Shown here: positions 11,006 to 22,180 of the stretch, piece after piece
How the letters are laid out: each line of letters begins with the position of its first letter
Numbering within the stretch: position 1 is the first letter of the stretch
The notes under the pieces: generated by a model
Database searches by the model: none
The model's input: only the letters and a program-made list of their open reading frames with translations
Told to the model about the DNA's origin: nothing
Assembly (NCBI GenBank): GCA_035048495.1
Contig: CM068540.1
Span: 11,330,829-11,394,828, forward strand
Length of the DNA stretch: 64,000 bases
Direction: 5' to 3'
DNA from: Euptelea pleiosperma
Lineage: Eukaryota; Streptophyta; Magnoliopsida; Ranunculales; Eupteleaceae
Made by a program: the position numbers and the translations under genes

Positions 11006-14000
11006 TGAAAGTAGGGTATTTCCGCGTCGTTGGTTACGGAAACCCTAGAATCAACACATTTTTAATTATCCGAGACTTTTAACCTGTAGAATGAGCAATT
11101 TTGTATAGTGGCTTGTGTCGGATGTCGATCCGCACTCGGTATTAGTCGGGTTAGCGCAATAATGAACATAAAATGACAAAATTTACAGAGAATGGAACAT
11201 AATTTTATTCAAATAAACTTCATTCAATCGAACATGTCTCTTACACTCAAGTAAAAATAACTAAATTATAAAGCATAAAAAAAAAATAAACTAGAGAGAG
11301 AAAGTGGTTTTTAGAGGAAGAAAATAAATCTAGAGAGATGAAGGTAGGTAGAGAGAGAAAGAGGAAGAATTAGTGAGAAAGATAGAGAGAGAAAATGAGT
11401 TTTAAACAAAATAAGCCTAGAGAGAGAGAAAGAAAGTGAGAAAATATCCTAAAAGCTAGAGAGATAAAAGAGACTAAGAGAGATCTTAAGGGAGAAGACT
11501 TACCATTGATGGTCAAGGCAGCAACCGAATGGTTGATGGAGCTGCAGGCATGCTGGTTTAGTGCACCCATGGCCAGGAGAGTAGTAGAGAAAACTAGCAG
11601 TCTGGTTGCTAAATGGTAGCAATTGGCAGTTCGGTTGAGAAGGTGAGGGCTGCTGCTAGTAGGTGAGGCGCACCAGTCCAGGGGCATCAAAAATGGTGCA
11701 CTTGCTGGTGGTGGGTCTTGAAGGGAGCACGTGGTGCACTTGTTTTGCAGAAATCGGCACTGATTTTGAACACCACCGTTTGGTGATGTAGATTTTGATC
11801 CGTGTGATGAAGATGCTTGCAGGGAGGCTTTAGATATCAGTGAAGACCATGAGTTGCAGGTGAATGATCCACCAATGGAGGCGCCAAGGTTGAGTGCAGC
11901 GGTTGGGATTGGAGAGAGGTGGAAGATGCAGGCAAAGGTGGAGCGATTTGGTGGGCGTTGCAAGACTGCAATGTGGAGGACTGAGGGTGGTTGCAGCAGC
12001 AACTCCCATCCACGAGATGAGAGTTGCAGGTGGTGATGTTGCCGTCCGGGCAACAAGGCTATGGAGAGAGTATGATGGAGAGGATTGGCGCTGGGTTGCA
12101 CACTAGCAACCGTGACCGATTGGTGCACTCGTGGAGAGAGGAGGGCAGACCTGCAACGTGAAGCAGGTGCTGGTTCAGATGGCCGGAATAGACGGACTGG
12201 TGGAGTTGAACCAGTCTGCCGGAGGAAGGAGGCAGACTCCTTGTAGAACAAGAAGGAGAGGACGAAGAAGACGGGCAGAAGGAGGAGGAAGATGGTGTCT
12301 GTAGCGGCATCAGCGGTGGAGAGGCCGTGAGCAACTAGAGTTGCAGTTTTGCAACTCCGGCGTGAAGAAGGGAGGAGGAAGATGACCGGAGTTCTGCAAC
12401 TCCAGTGTGCAAACGAAGAGAAACGGAGAAAGAAGAAGAAGAAGAAGAAGAAGAAGAAGAAGAAAGGGAAGAAGTGGGGGAGAAAACTCACTGTTGCATG
12501 CTGTGAGTGAGGACGGTGATGGAGCACGGTTCGCTGGCCGGAGTTGCAGACCTGCAACTCCAGCAAAAGAAAAAGAAGAAGAAGAAGAAGAAGAAGGAGG
12601 AGGAAGATGGTGTGTGTAGCGGCATCAGCGGTGGAGAGGCCGTGAGCGACCGGAGTTGCAGTTTTGCAACTCCGGCGTGAAGAAGGGAGGAGGAAGATGA
12701 CCGGAGTTCTGCAACTCCAGTGTGCAAATGAAGAGAAACGGAGAAAGAAGAAGAAGAAGAAGAAGAAGAAGAAGAAGAAGAAGAAGAAGAAGAAAGGGAA
12801 GAAGAAAGGGAAGAAGTGGGGGAGAAAACTCACTATTGCATGCTGTGAGTGAGGACGGTGATGGAGCACGGTTCGCTGGCCGGAGTTGCAGACCTGCAAC
12901 TCCAGCAAAAGAAAAAGAAGAAGAAGAAGAAGAAGGAGGAGAAGAAGAAGAAGAAGAAGAAGAAGAAGAAGAAGAAGAAGAAGAAGAAGAAGAAGAAGAA
13001 GAAGAAGGAAGAGAAGAAGAAGAAGAGGAAGAAGAAAGAGGAGGAGGAAGAGGCGCTCCACTCCTCACCGGCGATGGCACGCCTGAGGAGAAGAAGTAGA
13101 GAAAGGGGAGGGGAAGAGGAGGAAAAAGGGCGTCCGAGCAGGGCCTGAGGGGAGAGTCCTTGAAGGGTTTTTAACCCCTCTCCTCAAGTAGAAACCGTGG
13201 GTTTCTAAACTTAGAAACTCACAGTTTTTTTATTATTATTTTATTTTTATTTTTAGTTTTGAACTTGGGGGTTTGCGGGCTTGGGCTCGAGGTTTATGGG
13301 CCATTTGGCCATGACCACTAGGCCAAGAGATGATGCCACGTGTTGGCCAGTGGTTGGCCAAATGGGAACGCTAAAAAAAATGTGGGCCCTAAGTGCATCG
13401 GCCATGGGCCAGAAGGTAGGTGAGTAGGATAGTGGGCCACTGGGCTCGATGGATGTGGACCTCTTACGAGGATGCGGGTTAGGGTGTGTTTGGTTGCCAG
13501 GGGAGAAAAATGCATTTTTCTTTCCTCGGAGATCGAGATCTGCTCTCTCTCATCTACAATCAACCATAGGATCAACCGAGTTCTAGAGATTGAGATTTTA
13601 CAATGGAGATCGGGTGGGTGATAGGATGGATGATCGAATGATCTGAGGCACGATCGGATGGTCGGATGCATAGAATTGATAGATCAGATGATGATCTATA
13701 GAGATCCAACGGCCCGATGGAAGATCCAACGGTCAGAAAGCTAAGGGAGATGAGACAGAGCCAATGGGCAGGAGTTCTGGGGTTAGGTCAATAGATTCGA
13801 GGACCGAGAGATGAAGAGAGAGAGAATAAGGAGAGATGAGAGAGAAAATATCAGAAAAAGTATTGGCAGAGGGTCATGAACCCTGGTTTTCAATTGTTCT
13901 TCACTTGAGCTTTGCCAGTAGAGCAGGCCATCATTTGATGTGGCTTTAAATGCTTTGGTCCTTCTCTTGGTTATCAGCTCTCCCGCTCTCGTGGTTCCTT

Positions 14001-14373
14001 GGGCCAGCTCTTCGATCCCCTTGTTCAGCCCGTAATAGGCTCATATCTTCTAGACATAGCCTGTGGACTCTTTAAGCTTTGACAATGGGCTTTCATGATC
14101 CATGTGGGCCCACAAGTCTCGAGAATCATCCAATCAGGGTTTCCTACGACAGAAGAAGTGCGTAATGAGACTTAATCAGAACGGCTTAATATCTAAACTT
14201 CTAAAAATGTGTTTAATGCATGAAAATATACCATTTCGTCCAGAAAAGTGTGTTTTACGCAATGAGATAGACTCTTACGTAGAAAAATGGATAATTAGAG
14301 TAGTTTTACGTAGGAGAGTGCGATAACGCTAAAAGGATAATTGCTTAAAATAAGCACTTTTGAGCGAATATCA
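11006..14373 (-). mobile_element. Solo LTR L2 (reversed, 3368 bp) in the Tat integrase
   Basis: Plus-strand ends are TGAAAGTAGG and GCGAATATCA, the complements of the family termini TACTTTCA and TGATATTCGC. Flanks ACGTG (11001-11005) and ATGTG (14374-14378) are a 5-bp target duplication with one change. No internal region is present, so it is a solo LTR. On the minus strand it keeps a B-box-like GGTTCATGACC (13873-13883) and an intron-like GTAAGT...CTACAG segment (11503 down to 11094). Its R region is swollen by GAA repeats and a tandem duplication of about 315-342 bp. Confidence 0.95.
12426..13050. repeat. (GAA)n purine tracts inside a tandem duplication of L2
   Basis: Four GAA/AAG runs are present (about 12431-12465, 12571-12594, 12744-12795 and 12913-13035). 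They alternate with two copies of a block containing GCATGCTGTGAGTGAGGACG (12497 and 12839) and with two copies of GCGGCATCAGCGGTGGAGAG (12304 and 12619). The last run is nearly pure for about 120 bp. The long leucine- or lysine-rich open frames across it are artefacts of the triplet repeat. Confidence 0.92.
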
Positions 14374-15020
14374 ATGTGGAAGAGCTGCTAAGGAAGTACG
14401 GCATATTTCATAGCCAGTCCACGACGTATTACCCGCCAGGGAACGGACAAGTTGAAGCCATCAACAGAGTTTTGTTAAAAATTCTCAAGAAGACTGTTAA
14501 TTTGTGTCAAAGAGATTGGCATGTGAAATTGGTGATTGCTTTGTGGGCTTACCATACTACCGCACGTACCTCTACTAGTGAAATCCCCTTCTCTCTTGTG
14601 TATGGCACTGAAGCTGTTGCCCCCATCGAAATTCGAATTCCCACTCCTCGTATGGAATCTGCCACAATACTGGGTTATCGTGAAGTTGAGTATGCTTTTC
14701 TCAGACATTGTGACCTGCTAGCCGTGGATGAACACAGTCTCTGTGCCAGGAATAGTCTGGATGTTTATGTTCACAGAATGACTAGGGCATACGACAAGAG
14801 GGTCAAGTTCATAGCCTTAGGGGTAGGGGACGTTGTTATGAAGGTGGCCGATCATGTGCGGGCATCGACCTCGCACACTAAGTTTGCACCCAATTTTGAG
14901 GAAGAATTATACATCATCTCCAGAACGTTTGATTCTGGTTATTATCGCATCACGCCGTTCGATGGTTTTGAGTTAGAAGCTTCAATTAATGGCAAGTGGT
15001 TGAAGAAGTATTATTGTTAA
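14374..15020 (+). pseudogene. Tat-lineage integrase, C-terminal part
   Basis: Directly continues the integrase after the solo LTR. YYPPGNGQVEAINRVLL holds the catalytic Glu of the DDE core, followed by WHVKLVIALWAYHTTARTS and SLVYGTEAVAPIEI, typical gypsy integrase text, and a C-terminal region ending FDGFELEASINGKWLKKYYC before the TAA at 15018. This exon-like stretch of 214 codons has no stop, in contrast to the upstream RT. Confidence 0.9.
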
Positions 15021-15970
15021 GAGTTGAGTGGGCATTGGCTTTTCTCTAATGTCGCTATGACACTTCACTTTCTGTGTATGATTATGTTTAACCCATTTTC
15101 GAACGTTATTTTTTTGTGACGTTGATCTCGAATGAAAGAAGCGTCACTACTTATTTCGTTTACTAGGGCTCCTTGGAGTGAAGGTTTCCCTCCATAGCAA
15201 GATTTCCCTTCGAACCCTTAAAACCCTCGACTAACAGAGCCAACATTGGCATTTCAACAACGCGCCGACATCAAAGACTCATTTTCGGATGTGACATCCA
15301 TTTCTGTGTGTGATCACATTTTAGATCTCTTTGAGGCATTGACTTTTCTCTGATGCGGATGTGACATCCATTTCTGTGTGTGATTATGTTTAAGATACTT
15401 GCCTAATCTTGGATATTCTATCGCATATGTCTGGAAGTATGCCCTTGTGTAATTGATCGTGAAGATAAGTTTTATTTCTAAAGAATTGTCATGCTTTGAG
15501 TGATTTGAACCATCTTTTTCTTGGGGCCGTTATCCCCCACCTTTCGAAACTTCATTGGGGCCGTTATCCCCCATCTTTAGAAACATCCTCGGGGTTGTTA
15601 TTCCCCACCTTTTTAACAATGAATTTGGGGTTGTTATTCCCCACCTTCTTAACGACAAATTCGAGGGCGTCTCCCCACTGTGAAATTGCCAATGTTTGAA
15701 TGTGTTCACATAAGTTTAAATTGAATGTTGTTTGGATGTGTTATGCAAAAATTAACATGAACTGATATTTGCATGTACTTGGTATAATTGAAGACAAAGG
15801 GAAAAAGAAGATTGTGAGCAAAAAATTACAGAATATTTCATTTCCTTTCAAAAGATTTACATGTATGTTACTAATCAGTGTCATCCTTTGACAAAAAACA
15901 TAAAGGCTAGACATTACAATTGCTATCTTGCAGATATGCATGTATGGGAAAGGTAAAGTGACAAAACAAA
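15021..15970. repeat. 3' UTR of the Tat element with two sets of short tandem repeats
   Basis: A unit starting GGGGCCGTTATCCCCCACCT recurs at 15523, 15557, 15591, 15627 and (degenerate) 15664, period 34-37 bp; each can form a small GGGG/CCCC stem. Upstream, a segment with GGATGTGACATCCATTTCTG occurs near 15286 and 15357, and a related version near 15040-15090. No gene is seen. Tandem repeats here agree with the known hypervariable 3' UTR of Tat elements. Confidence 0.8.
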
Positions 15971-17190
15971 TCAAAAGCCGGCGGCTCGGAAGATATCTTC
16001 CACCAGTTGTTTCCTTGCGTTCACTTTTGGGTGTTCGAGGCTGATCTTCTCTAAGATCTTTGTCAGGACTCGTGCTCTCTCATTGGTAGATGACTTGAGC
16101 TTATTTAATCTTTGCTTCGCACCAGCCATTTCATTCTTTGTTTGCCCTAATACAGTCAAGTCGGCGTGCAGACCATTGAGCCTATCTTTGGCTTTAGCTA
16201 GCGCCTCTTCTAGGCGGGCTACCTCCGAGTGGGCCTCTTCATAGGCAGACCGGGTCACCTCGAGTTGTACGTTCAGAGAGGGTCAGAGGCTATTTTCTCC
16301 TCTGTCTTTGATATTTCAGAAAGCTCCTCTTCCTGTTTCCGCCCTTGCGCAAGCCCCTTCATCTCGAGATCTATGGTGTTCCACTCTGCCTTCCAGTAAT
16401 CAAAGATAAAATCAATGATTGATTTCAAAAGGCTCAAGCTCAGATCCATCAGCCCAAGATCAGCCAAGGCTCCTTGCATGTGGTAGAGTTCGTATATGTC
16501 ACACCCGGTAATATCAGCTACTTGCTGAAACAACCGGATGTACTTCAGTATGTTCAGAAACATCACCACCGAGCCTATAGCTCCGTCACCCATCGCATGT
16601 GGCACAGGGGCCATCAAAGAACAGAAGCGGAAAAGTACCTCGTACACCAGTACCAGGTCTTCTCTGTCCGTAGGTAGCAGGGGCTTGAGCTGCACTCCTA
16701 AAGCAGGCGCCTCCTCTGTGTCTCTTATGAGGACGTTTGACAACAATCATTGATCTATCAGATGTCGCAGGCTTGCCAGGGTGTGAACCAAGGGATGACC
16801 CATGCTGATGAGGAAGCTTTCCATTTCAGGGTGACTTAGAATTCCCTGTAGTGAGAGGACCGCCATCCTGTCCCGATATAGGGGGATTTCCCCTTCCTCT
16901 AAGCTCACAGGGACTAGTCGTGTTGGGAACCTTCCTTCCCTGACCTTCTCGGCCACACGCGTTGCTATGGGTGTATCTTGGATCCCTCCCGCTCTCATTC
17001 TGCCAATAGATAAATGGGAACGGAACGTGCAACGGGTGCTAGCGGTATCGCCTTCTCTTCTCCACGGCCTTGCCCTTGAGCTGCCTTTTTCGCTCTTCTT
17101 CGGCCCGGTGCGCCGTCATGGCCAACTCAATCTTTGCATCTAGTTCACTCTGTTCAACGCCCCTGACATTTTCATCATCACTTGTCATGC
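15971..17190 (-). pseudogene. C-terminal part of the antisense PMD gene (broken), with coiled coil
   Basis: Minus-strand coding text continues the PMD gene. An exon with acceptor near 17165 encodes QSELDAKIELAMTAHRAEEE. The next frame holds LVPVSLEEGEIPLYRDRMAV and HPEMESFLISMGHPLVHTLA, then LLPTDREDLVLVYEVLFRFC and KAEWNTIDLEMKGLAQGRKQ. The last piece (16258-15974) is a coiled coil (EVARLEEALAKAKDRLNGL) ending at TGA/TAG near 15971. A TGA at about 16747-16749 and a frameshift near 16260 interrupt it. The helical, Leu/Glu-rich tail suggests a dimerisation region. Confidence 0.65.
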
Positions 17191-17273
17191 AATGCATATG
17201 AGCAATTAGTCACATTGGTGATGCAATTCAATCCTTACCCCAATTGATTGGTGTCAAGCCAAATATAACTTAC

Positions 17274-18486
17274 CTATGGCGAATAGAGCATCTAGCTCTG
17301 CCTCGGTCAGGGCGTCATTTTTGCCAAGAGATTGCAGGCCCATTGTGGATGGGACTTCTTCTTGCACTGACAGCACCTCCATCACAGGCATCGCCCCCTC
17401 CTGGTCATCTTTCGGTGGAGGACTGGCCGCTTTCCCTTCTCCACCTGTTCCTTACACATTTTTTTACACAAGCATTACCTAAAGTTCCGACACCCTATGT
17501 CCATCCTTACCTATACCCATGAAACCCTCCCCATCGAGCTCCAGCATGTCGAGGACCTCCCGCCAGCCTTTGTCCAGAGGGGCTTCGGTTCCCCCCCGTG
17601 TGTCTCTTGTATTGTCGGCTGTTCCAGCTCCGTCTCCACACCTGCATGTGAGTTCTAGTTAGTGCCATTCTCAACAAGCCCTAACGCCTTATTTCACTCG
17701 GCGGTAAAACATCACATCTTTAACACATTCATTGATTTAGTTTACCTGTGGTGCTAACACCGGGTACTGTTGATTCAGTAATGATTGGTTGGAGGGGTGG
17801 CTCGGTCCTTATTGGGGAGTCTGATTCATCCCCGGAATATTTGGGTTTTGGCTTTGTCTGGCGCTCAGGTCTCTGGACCCCGACCTTCTTGACTTGCTTA
17901 AATGGGCCGGCTGGGACGGTCCTTGTTGCTTTCTTTCTCTGGGCCACCCAGGAGAAATTTTACCAGGTCGCGGTAGGTGGGGTGCAGTGCCTCCTGCAAT
18001 CTCTATTTGAGCCCTCTTGGGACTTTCATCCTGACCCCGCTTGGTTCCCCGTTGCAGCCTCGTCGATCTCCGGGGATGTGAGGGTACCTCGATTCTAGAG
18101 GTTGCTTTTGTTTCACCCAACTTCAGGGTGACTTCTTGTTCTTCTCTTTACCGAGAGGAGTCCGATCTCCACTTAGATCGCCTCTCCCTTACTGATTCGC
18201 TTGTGGAGCCCTCACCCTCTACCCTCAACAAGGGGTCTGGTCCGAAAATAGCACCTCGCCCTATATAGTTTCATCTATTCTCCAGGGCGTCAGCGGTTTC
18301 TTTTATCTCTAGCTCGTCGTAGCTTCCCAGACAAAGCCTTGCCATTTCCAAATGACAATACGTCGTCTTCCCTTGCCTTGAGGGTGGCACCACCTTTAAC
18401 ACCTTGGCGGTGCAGATACAATTGAAGAAGTAATGCACTAACACCTAGTCGTTGCGCACGATGTTGGGAAGGGGATAAGAGATGTC
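17274..18486 (-). pseudogene. Middle exons of the antisense PMD gene
   Basis: Several exons are visible with good splice sites on the minus strand. One exon (17444-17274) has a CAG acceptor and ends TTCGCCATAG before donor GTAAGT; it encodes LGKNDALTEAELDALFAI. Another (about 17640-17519) runs from an ATGCAG acceptor to GGGTATAG before donor GTAAGG and encodes a stretch with LDMLELDGEGFMG-like text. A basic exon (18120-17755) encodes RKKATRTVPAGPFKQVKKVG and RQTKPKPKYSGDESDSP, possibly a nuclear localisation signal, and ends at GTAAAC. In-frame TAA after RQLGFD (about 18487) and other changes break it. The same exons occur in inverted orientation at 22816-23965, about 85 percent identical by eye. 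Confidence 0.7.
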
Positions 18487-19898
18487 TTAATCAAAGCCGA
18501 GCTGTCGTGCTACTTGGTGTGGTCGGTAGGCGATGGCTACAGCTTCTTTTTCGGGCACTGGTACTTTGCCCCATGACCCTCTACACATTTCTCGGGTCGG
18601 CACAACAAATATGAATGAAGGGCTGATGATTCTGCTGTATGTCAACACTTGCTCTCTCAGCATCCTGTCGGCTTCATGTACGACCAACCCCACGGTATCA
18701 ACGGGTAGGAGCGGTTCCCCTTGGTATAATGGCTCTTCATACTCCAGTGCTCGGAAGTGCTTCTCTATGTTCAGTATGTTGAAAATTGTTCCAATACCAA
18801 ACACGGGCGGATCTTCATTGGCATACTTTAGGGCCCTCGCCGTCTTCTTGGGATCTCGAGTCAGTGCATAAGGGGCCAATTTATCATAGTGCTCGTAAGC
18901 CCATAGCTGCAGCAGCCAGAAGGGGCCAAAGAGATAGATTTCCTTAGAGGGCAATGTCTTCCCTTCCCAGCTCACCGCCCGATCTTGTAGGGTCTTTTTG
19001 TACTGACTCATGCCTTGGTACAATTGCGCCGTCACGGTCGATGCCTAGCATATCTTTTTCCAGTGAAAGGTCATGGCAGTTGCGCAGAAAGAACTTTCTA
19101 CTACTGTGTGGGCTGGTGGTTGCGGACACAGAAGGATGGAGATTAGATAGGCAAGTAGCCCTAAGAACCCTTCTTCAGAAGTTTGGCCTTTAAACGATTT
19201 TGTCCACCAATTGGCCCAAGATCTTCTATAACTACCCTTGTGCACGGCCATTAATCGTTCGTTCCTACTTACTAGCATGTCAAACGATGCCCTCTCATCA
19301 TCACTTAGCTGCGTTACCCGCACATGAGGTAGCTCTATACCAATGGGGAGTCGACCCAACATCATCGCATCCTCTATTGTGAAGCCGACCTCGCCAAATG
19401 CCATGTTGAATGTACTGGTGGCCGGATTCCATACTTCTATCAAGGCCATCAACAGCGGCTTATTATCTGGGAATCTCGCCGTAGTTATCTGCACAAGTTG
19501 AAGCAGCCCCAGGCGGTCCAGGCAATCCCTATACTTCATCTCCTGCGTATATGGCGTCGCGAACTTCACCCAGTTCGCGTGGTACTTATCACGGTGCAGA
19601 AATTCTCCTTTGTGGCACCGTCTCGCTCGTGTCTGTACAACATCATTGCTGAGGGGTTGTACATCTCCTTTGTTGCCTTTGCTGCTACCTGCATTGGCTG
19701 CAGCGTGATATAGCGCTCTCCGTCCGCTGTAATCTCTATGATGGTGGACTCATTATCGTGCCCCTCGGCCGGTGCTAGAGCAGGCCTTTTGGCTTCCGGG
19801 ACCTCCCTTGGTACATCTACGGGCACCTCGGATGTCTCGCTTATGTGCATAGTACCCCCGGCTAATTTCTTCTTACCGACTTTCACTTTTGGAGCCAT
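18487..19898 (-). pseudogene. Plant mobile domain (aminotransferase-like PMD) core of an antisense gene
   Basis: The N-terminal piece (19898-19566) begins MAPKVKVGKKKLAGG and is rich in acidic and Pro residues. It then shifts frame into the PMD core: YRDCLDRLGLLQLVQI, ALIEVWNPATSTFNMAFGEV, GFTIEDAMMLGRLPIGIELP, and, after an in-frame TAG at about 19042, SKEIYLFGPFWLLQLWAYEH and ALKYANEDPPVFGIGTIFNI. The pattern W-x-T-x-F-x(3)-GE-x-T-x-ED-x(3)-L is characteristic of the plant mobile domain found in MAIN/MAIL proteins and in transposons. Function is unknown; cellular PMD proteins act in silencing and genome stability. Broken by the frameshift near 19567 and the TAG. It is antisense to pol, a position known for extra ORFs of Tat elements. 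Confidence 0.82.
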
Positions 19899-20635
19899 TT
19901 TCTTCTTGTTTCTAACTTATTTCCGTCAAGCGGTTCCACGTGATAGTCCACTCACGCCGCTCTGTAGGTATTTTTACCGAACCAACCCTGCATACATCAC
20001 CGAAGTCAAGTCAGATTTCAATTTTTTCCTTAGAAAAGTTAATTTTAGGATCTTAGTTCGGTCAATCATCTCAAAGGAATGAAAGGGGGAATTCCTTGCT
20101 TATTAACCTCTAGGGTGGAAAAAAAAAACCCCAATTCGCTAAAAATCATCGATTCTCCTTCATTTTTGAGCGGTTTCTTCCAAAATTTGAAGGAAATTTC
20201 TATTTCCCCCCCTACTATCATCCCCTAGAATCTCCCCAACCGTTTTCCCTTCGTTTGGGAGATTTTTGATGCCCTTGGGTCGGTTTTCTAACCCCATAAC
20301 CCCCAAAATCATTTTTGCTTGGTGCATTCATGCACACTTAACCAAATTTGAAAGGGTGGATCATTTTTACCCCACTCACATTCCCCTCAAACATTTTGGG
20401 TTATCTCCCACTCATTTTGGGAGATCTCACAAACCCTTGGTTCTACCCTTTTGGGCGTTTTTCATATTTTTTCGGTCATTTTTCATCTTTTATCCATCTT
20501 TATTATTTTTATTACCTTGTTTTTAGGTGTTCCCTATTATTTAGAACCTTTGTCTAGGATTTCTTGCAATTTTGGCAGAGCTTCCGTGCCTGTGAACAGT
20601 AAAAATGATTTTTTATGAAAAAATTTCAAACTCTT
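19899..20635 (-). other. 5' leader of the antisense PMD gene
   Basis: About 700 bp between the PMD start codon and the TATA box at 20638-20650 on the minus strand. It is AT-rich, contains no coding region I recognise, and may contain an intron. Plus-strand open frames here (20266-20557) are T-rich and show no domain. Confidence 0.4.
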
Positions 20636-20637
20636 TC

Positions 20638-20650
20638 TTATATATAACTC
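20638..20650 (-). promoter_or_regulatory. TATA box for the antisense PMD gene
   Basis: The minus strand reads GAGTTATATATAAGAAAGAG, a good plant TATA box, upstream of the PMD coding start and on the same strand. A start site would fall about 30 bp downstream, near 20610. Inferred from position and sequence only. Confidence 0.5.
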
Positions 20651-21109
20651 CATTTTTTACTGGATGATTCTGCCCTTCACCTTCAATTACCATTTCTAGA
20701 GGCCTCGGGCGACCGTTTGTGGTCCTGTTTGTTCCTATGGCCTGCTATTACACAGTTCTTCATTGTTTTACCATGGGATTGACGCCCATCAGGACTTTGG
20801 GCTGATTTCTCTTTACACATGCCCTACTGGCAGATGGTCATATTTTTGGCTATGAGATTATTTTTTGAATACTGTCGCTTCCCACCTGTCCTTAACTTCT
20901 ATACGGACACGTGGAAACTGATAGCACTGTTACAGCCATTTTTTGGCGGCTGTTACCCTCATTACAACTCTACGTGCTACCACGACACTCGTTAAGCAGA
21001 GATTTTTTCATTATAACGGAAACTGCATTACATTTCCTACAATTTTGGCCCCTATCTTTATACGGGACACATTACATCGGCCTCTGGCCCGCCCCACCGG
21101 TCTAAGCCC

Positions 21110-21858
21110 TACAACAGCAGACTCTGCAGCCTTGCCATATCCGATTCCAGACGGTTCAGTTGTTCATGGGTGTCTTACACCTCCAGCTCCTTTTGCTCTA
21201 CCAGGGTGCCTAATACACTGGCCCCACCCTCTACTTCTGGGGCCCCTTCAATCTCTTTCACGTGCTCCTCCGCTTCTCGGAGCTCCTCTTGTAGTGCTGC
21301 CAGCTTCCATGACAGATTGGCCACTCGTGCTTTGGCCTATCTCAACCCCGTTGCCCGTGCACTCTCCTCTATAGCCGCTGCCAACTGCTCTCGAAGCTTA
21401 GTCAAGGTCGCTTCATTCTTCTGCAACCCCTCCAGGGCCCTGGCATGGCTTTCCACGAGATGTTCATGGAGGAATCCCATACAGAATCCTGCTATTGTCA
21501 GTACTCACATGGTGGCGACTATTCTTTTCAGATCCTCTCCTCGTCACTCAAAGGAGTGCTCGGCCACGAGCCTTATGACGTAGAGATACATCTCCCACAT
21601 CATGTCAATGGCCTCTTCTCGGGATTGGCAGGCCTTGCCCACGACTTGATCATAGGACGGAACTTGAGGGTATTTCAGGTTGTCATCACTATAGGTCATT
21701 ATGTACTTGGCCTCATCGGTGTGCTCCGCACTCACATCCAGCACCCTGTCAGGATCCCAGAAGCCACGCCGATACATTTGCATGAAGGTCATGTCTTGGA
21801 TGACCATCGATTCCCCCATGGTTCTGGTTGAACTCACTCGCCTTTTCCTCGATGACAT
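21110..21858 (-). pseudogene. Second antisense gene: unknown protein with long coiled coil (broken)
   Basis: The ATG at 21858 begins MSSRKRRVSSTRTMGESMVI and continues through FWDPDRVLDVSAEHTDEAKY to a TGA at 21544. Further along the strand, a coiled-coil frame appears: LHEHLVESHARALEGLQKNE, LTKLREQLAAAIEESARATG, then an in-frame TAG, VANLSWKLAALQEELREAEE and a TAA, then LNRLESDMARLQSLLL. A GTGAGT donor near 21508 and an ATAGCAG acceptor near 21490 could remove a small intron between the two parts. I recognise no family. Its layout (globular head, coiled tail) recalls the tail of the PMD gene. The two nonsense codons suggest decay. Confidence 0.55.
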
Positions 21859-21927
21859 GTTGCTCTTCCTTTGGATCGGTTTTGGGAACGGTTTCTTGGT
21901 TGGTGTTTCCTTATGAGCTCCCTGTGG

Positions 21928-21942
21928 CTATTTATAGGCTCC
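21928..21942 (-). promoter_or_regulatory. TATA box for the second antisense gene
   Basis: The minus strand reads GAGCCTATAAATAGCCACAG, a near-perfect plant TATA box (TATAAATAG), about 70-80 bp upstream of the ATG at 21858. That spacing gives a 5' UTR of about 45 bp. Confidence 0.65.
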
Positions 21943-22180
21943 AGTTCTTCCCTCTATCTCATCCTTTGTATTTAGGCCCCTTTTTTCTCATGTTTGCCAA
22001 CGCACTTGGTGTACCACTTGGCGTGCATCCGGCGAGGGGGCTTTATGTTGACAGTGAAATGCGGATCGTTACGAAAATCACGACCAAGGGACGGGAAGAC
22101 TGACTACCGACACATAACCACAAATGTCATTCCTTCAAGAGCAGAGGACTCGGGGAGGGTATTTTACTGGGGAGATGAGC

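Noticed and set aside
11370..13061. Long minus-strand open frame (563 codons) with poly-Leu stretches, and matching Lys/Arg/Glu-rich frames on the plus strand
   Set aside because: They are translations of (GAA)n/(TTC)n repeats and LTR R-region sequence; no domain, and the same text appears in different frames in other copies.
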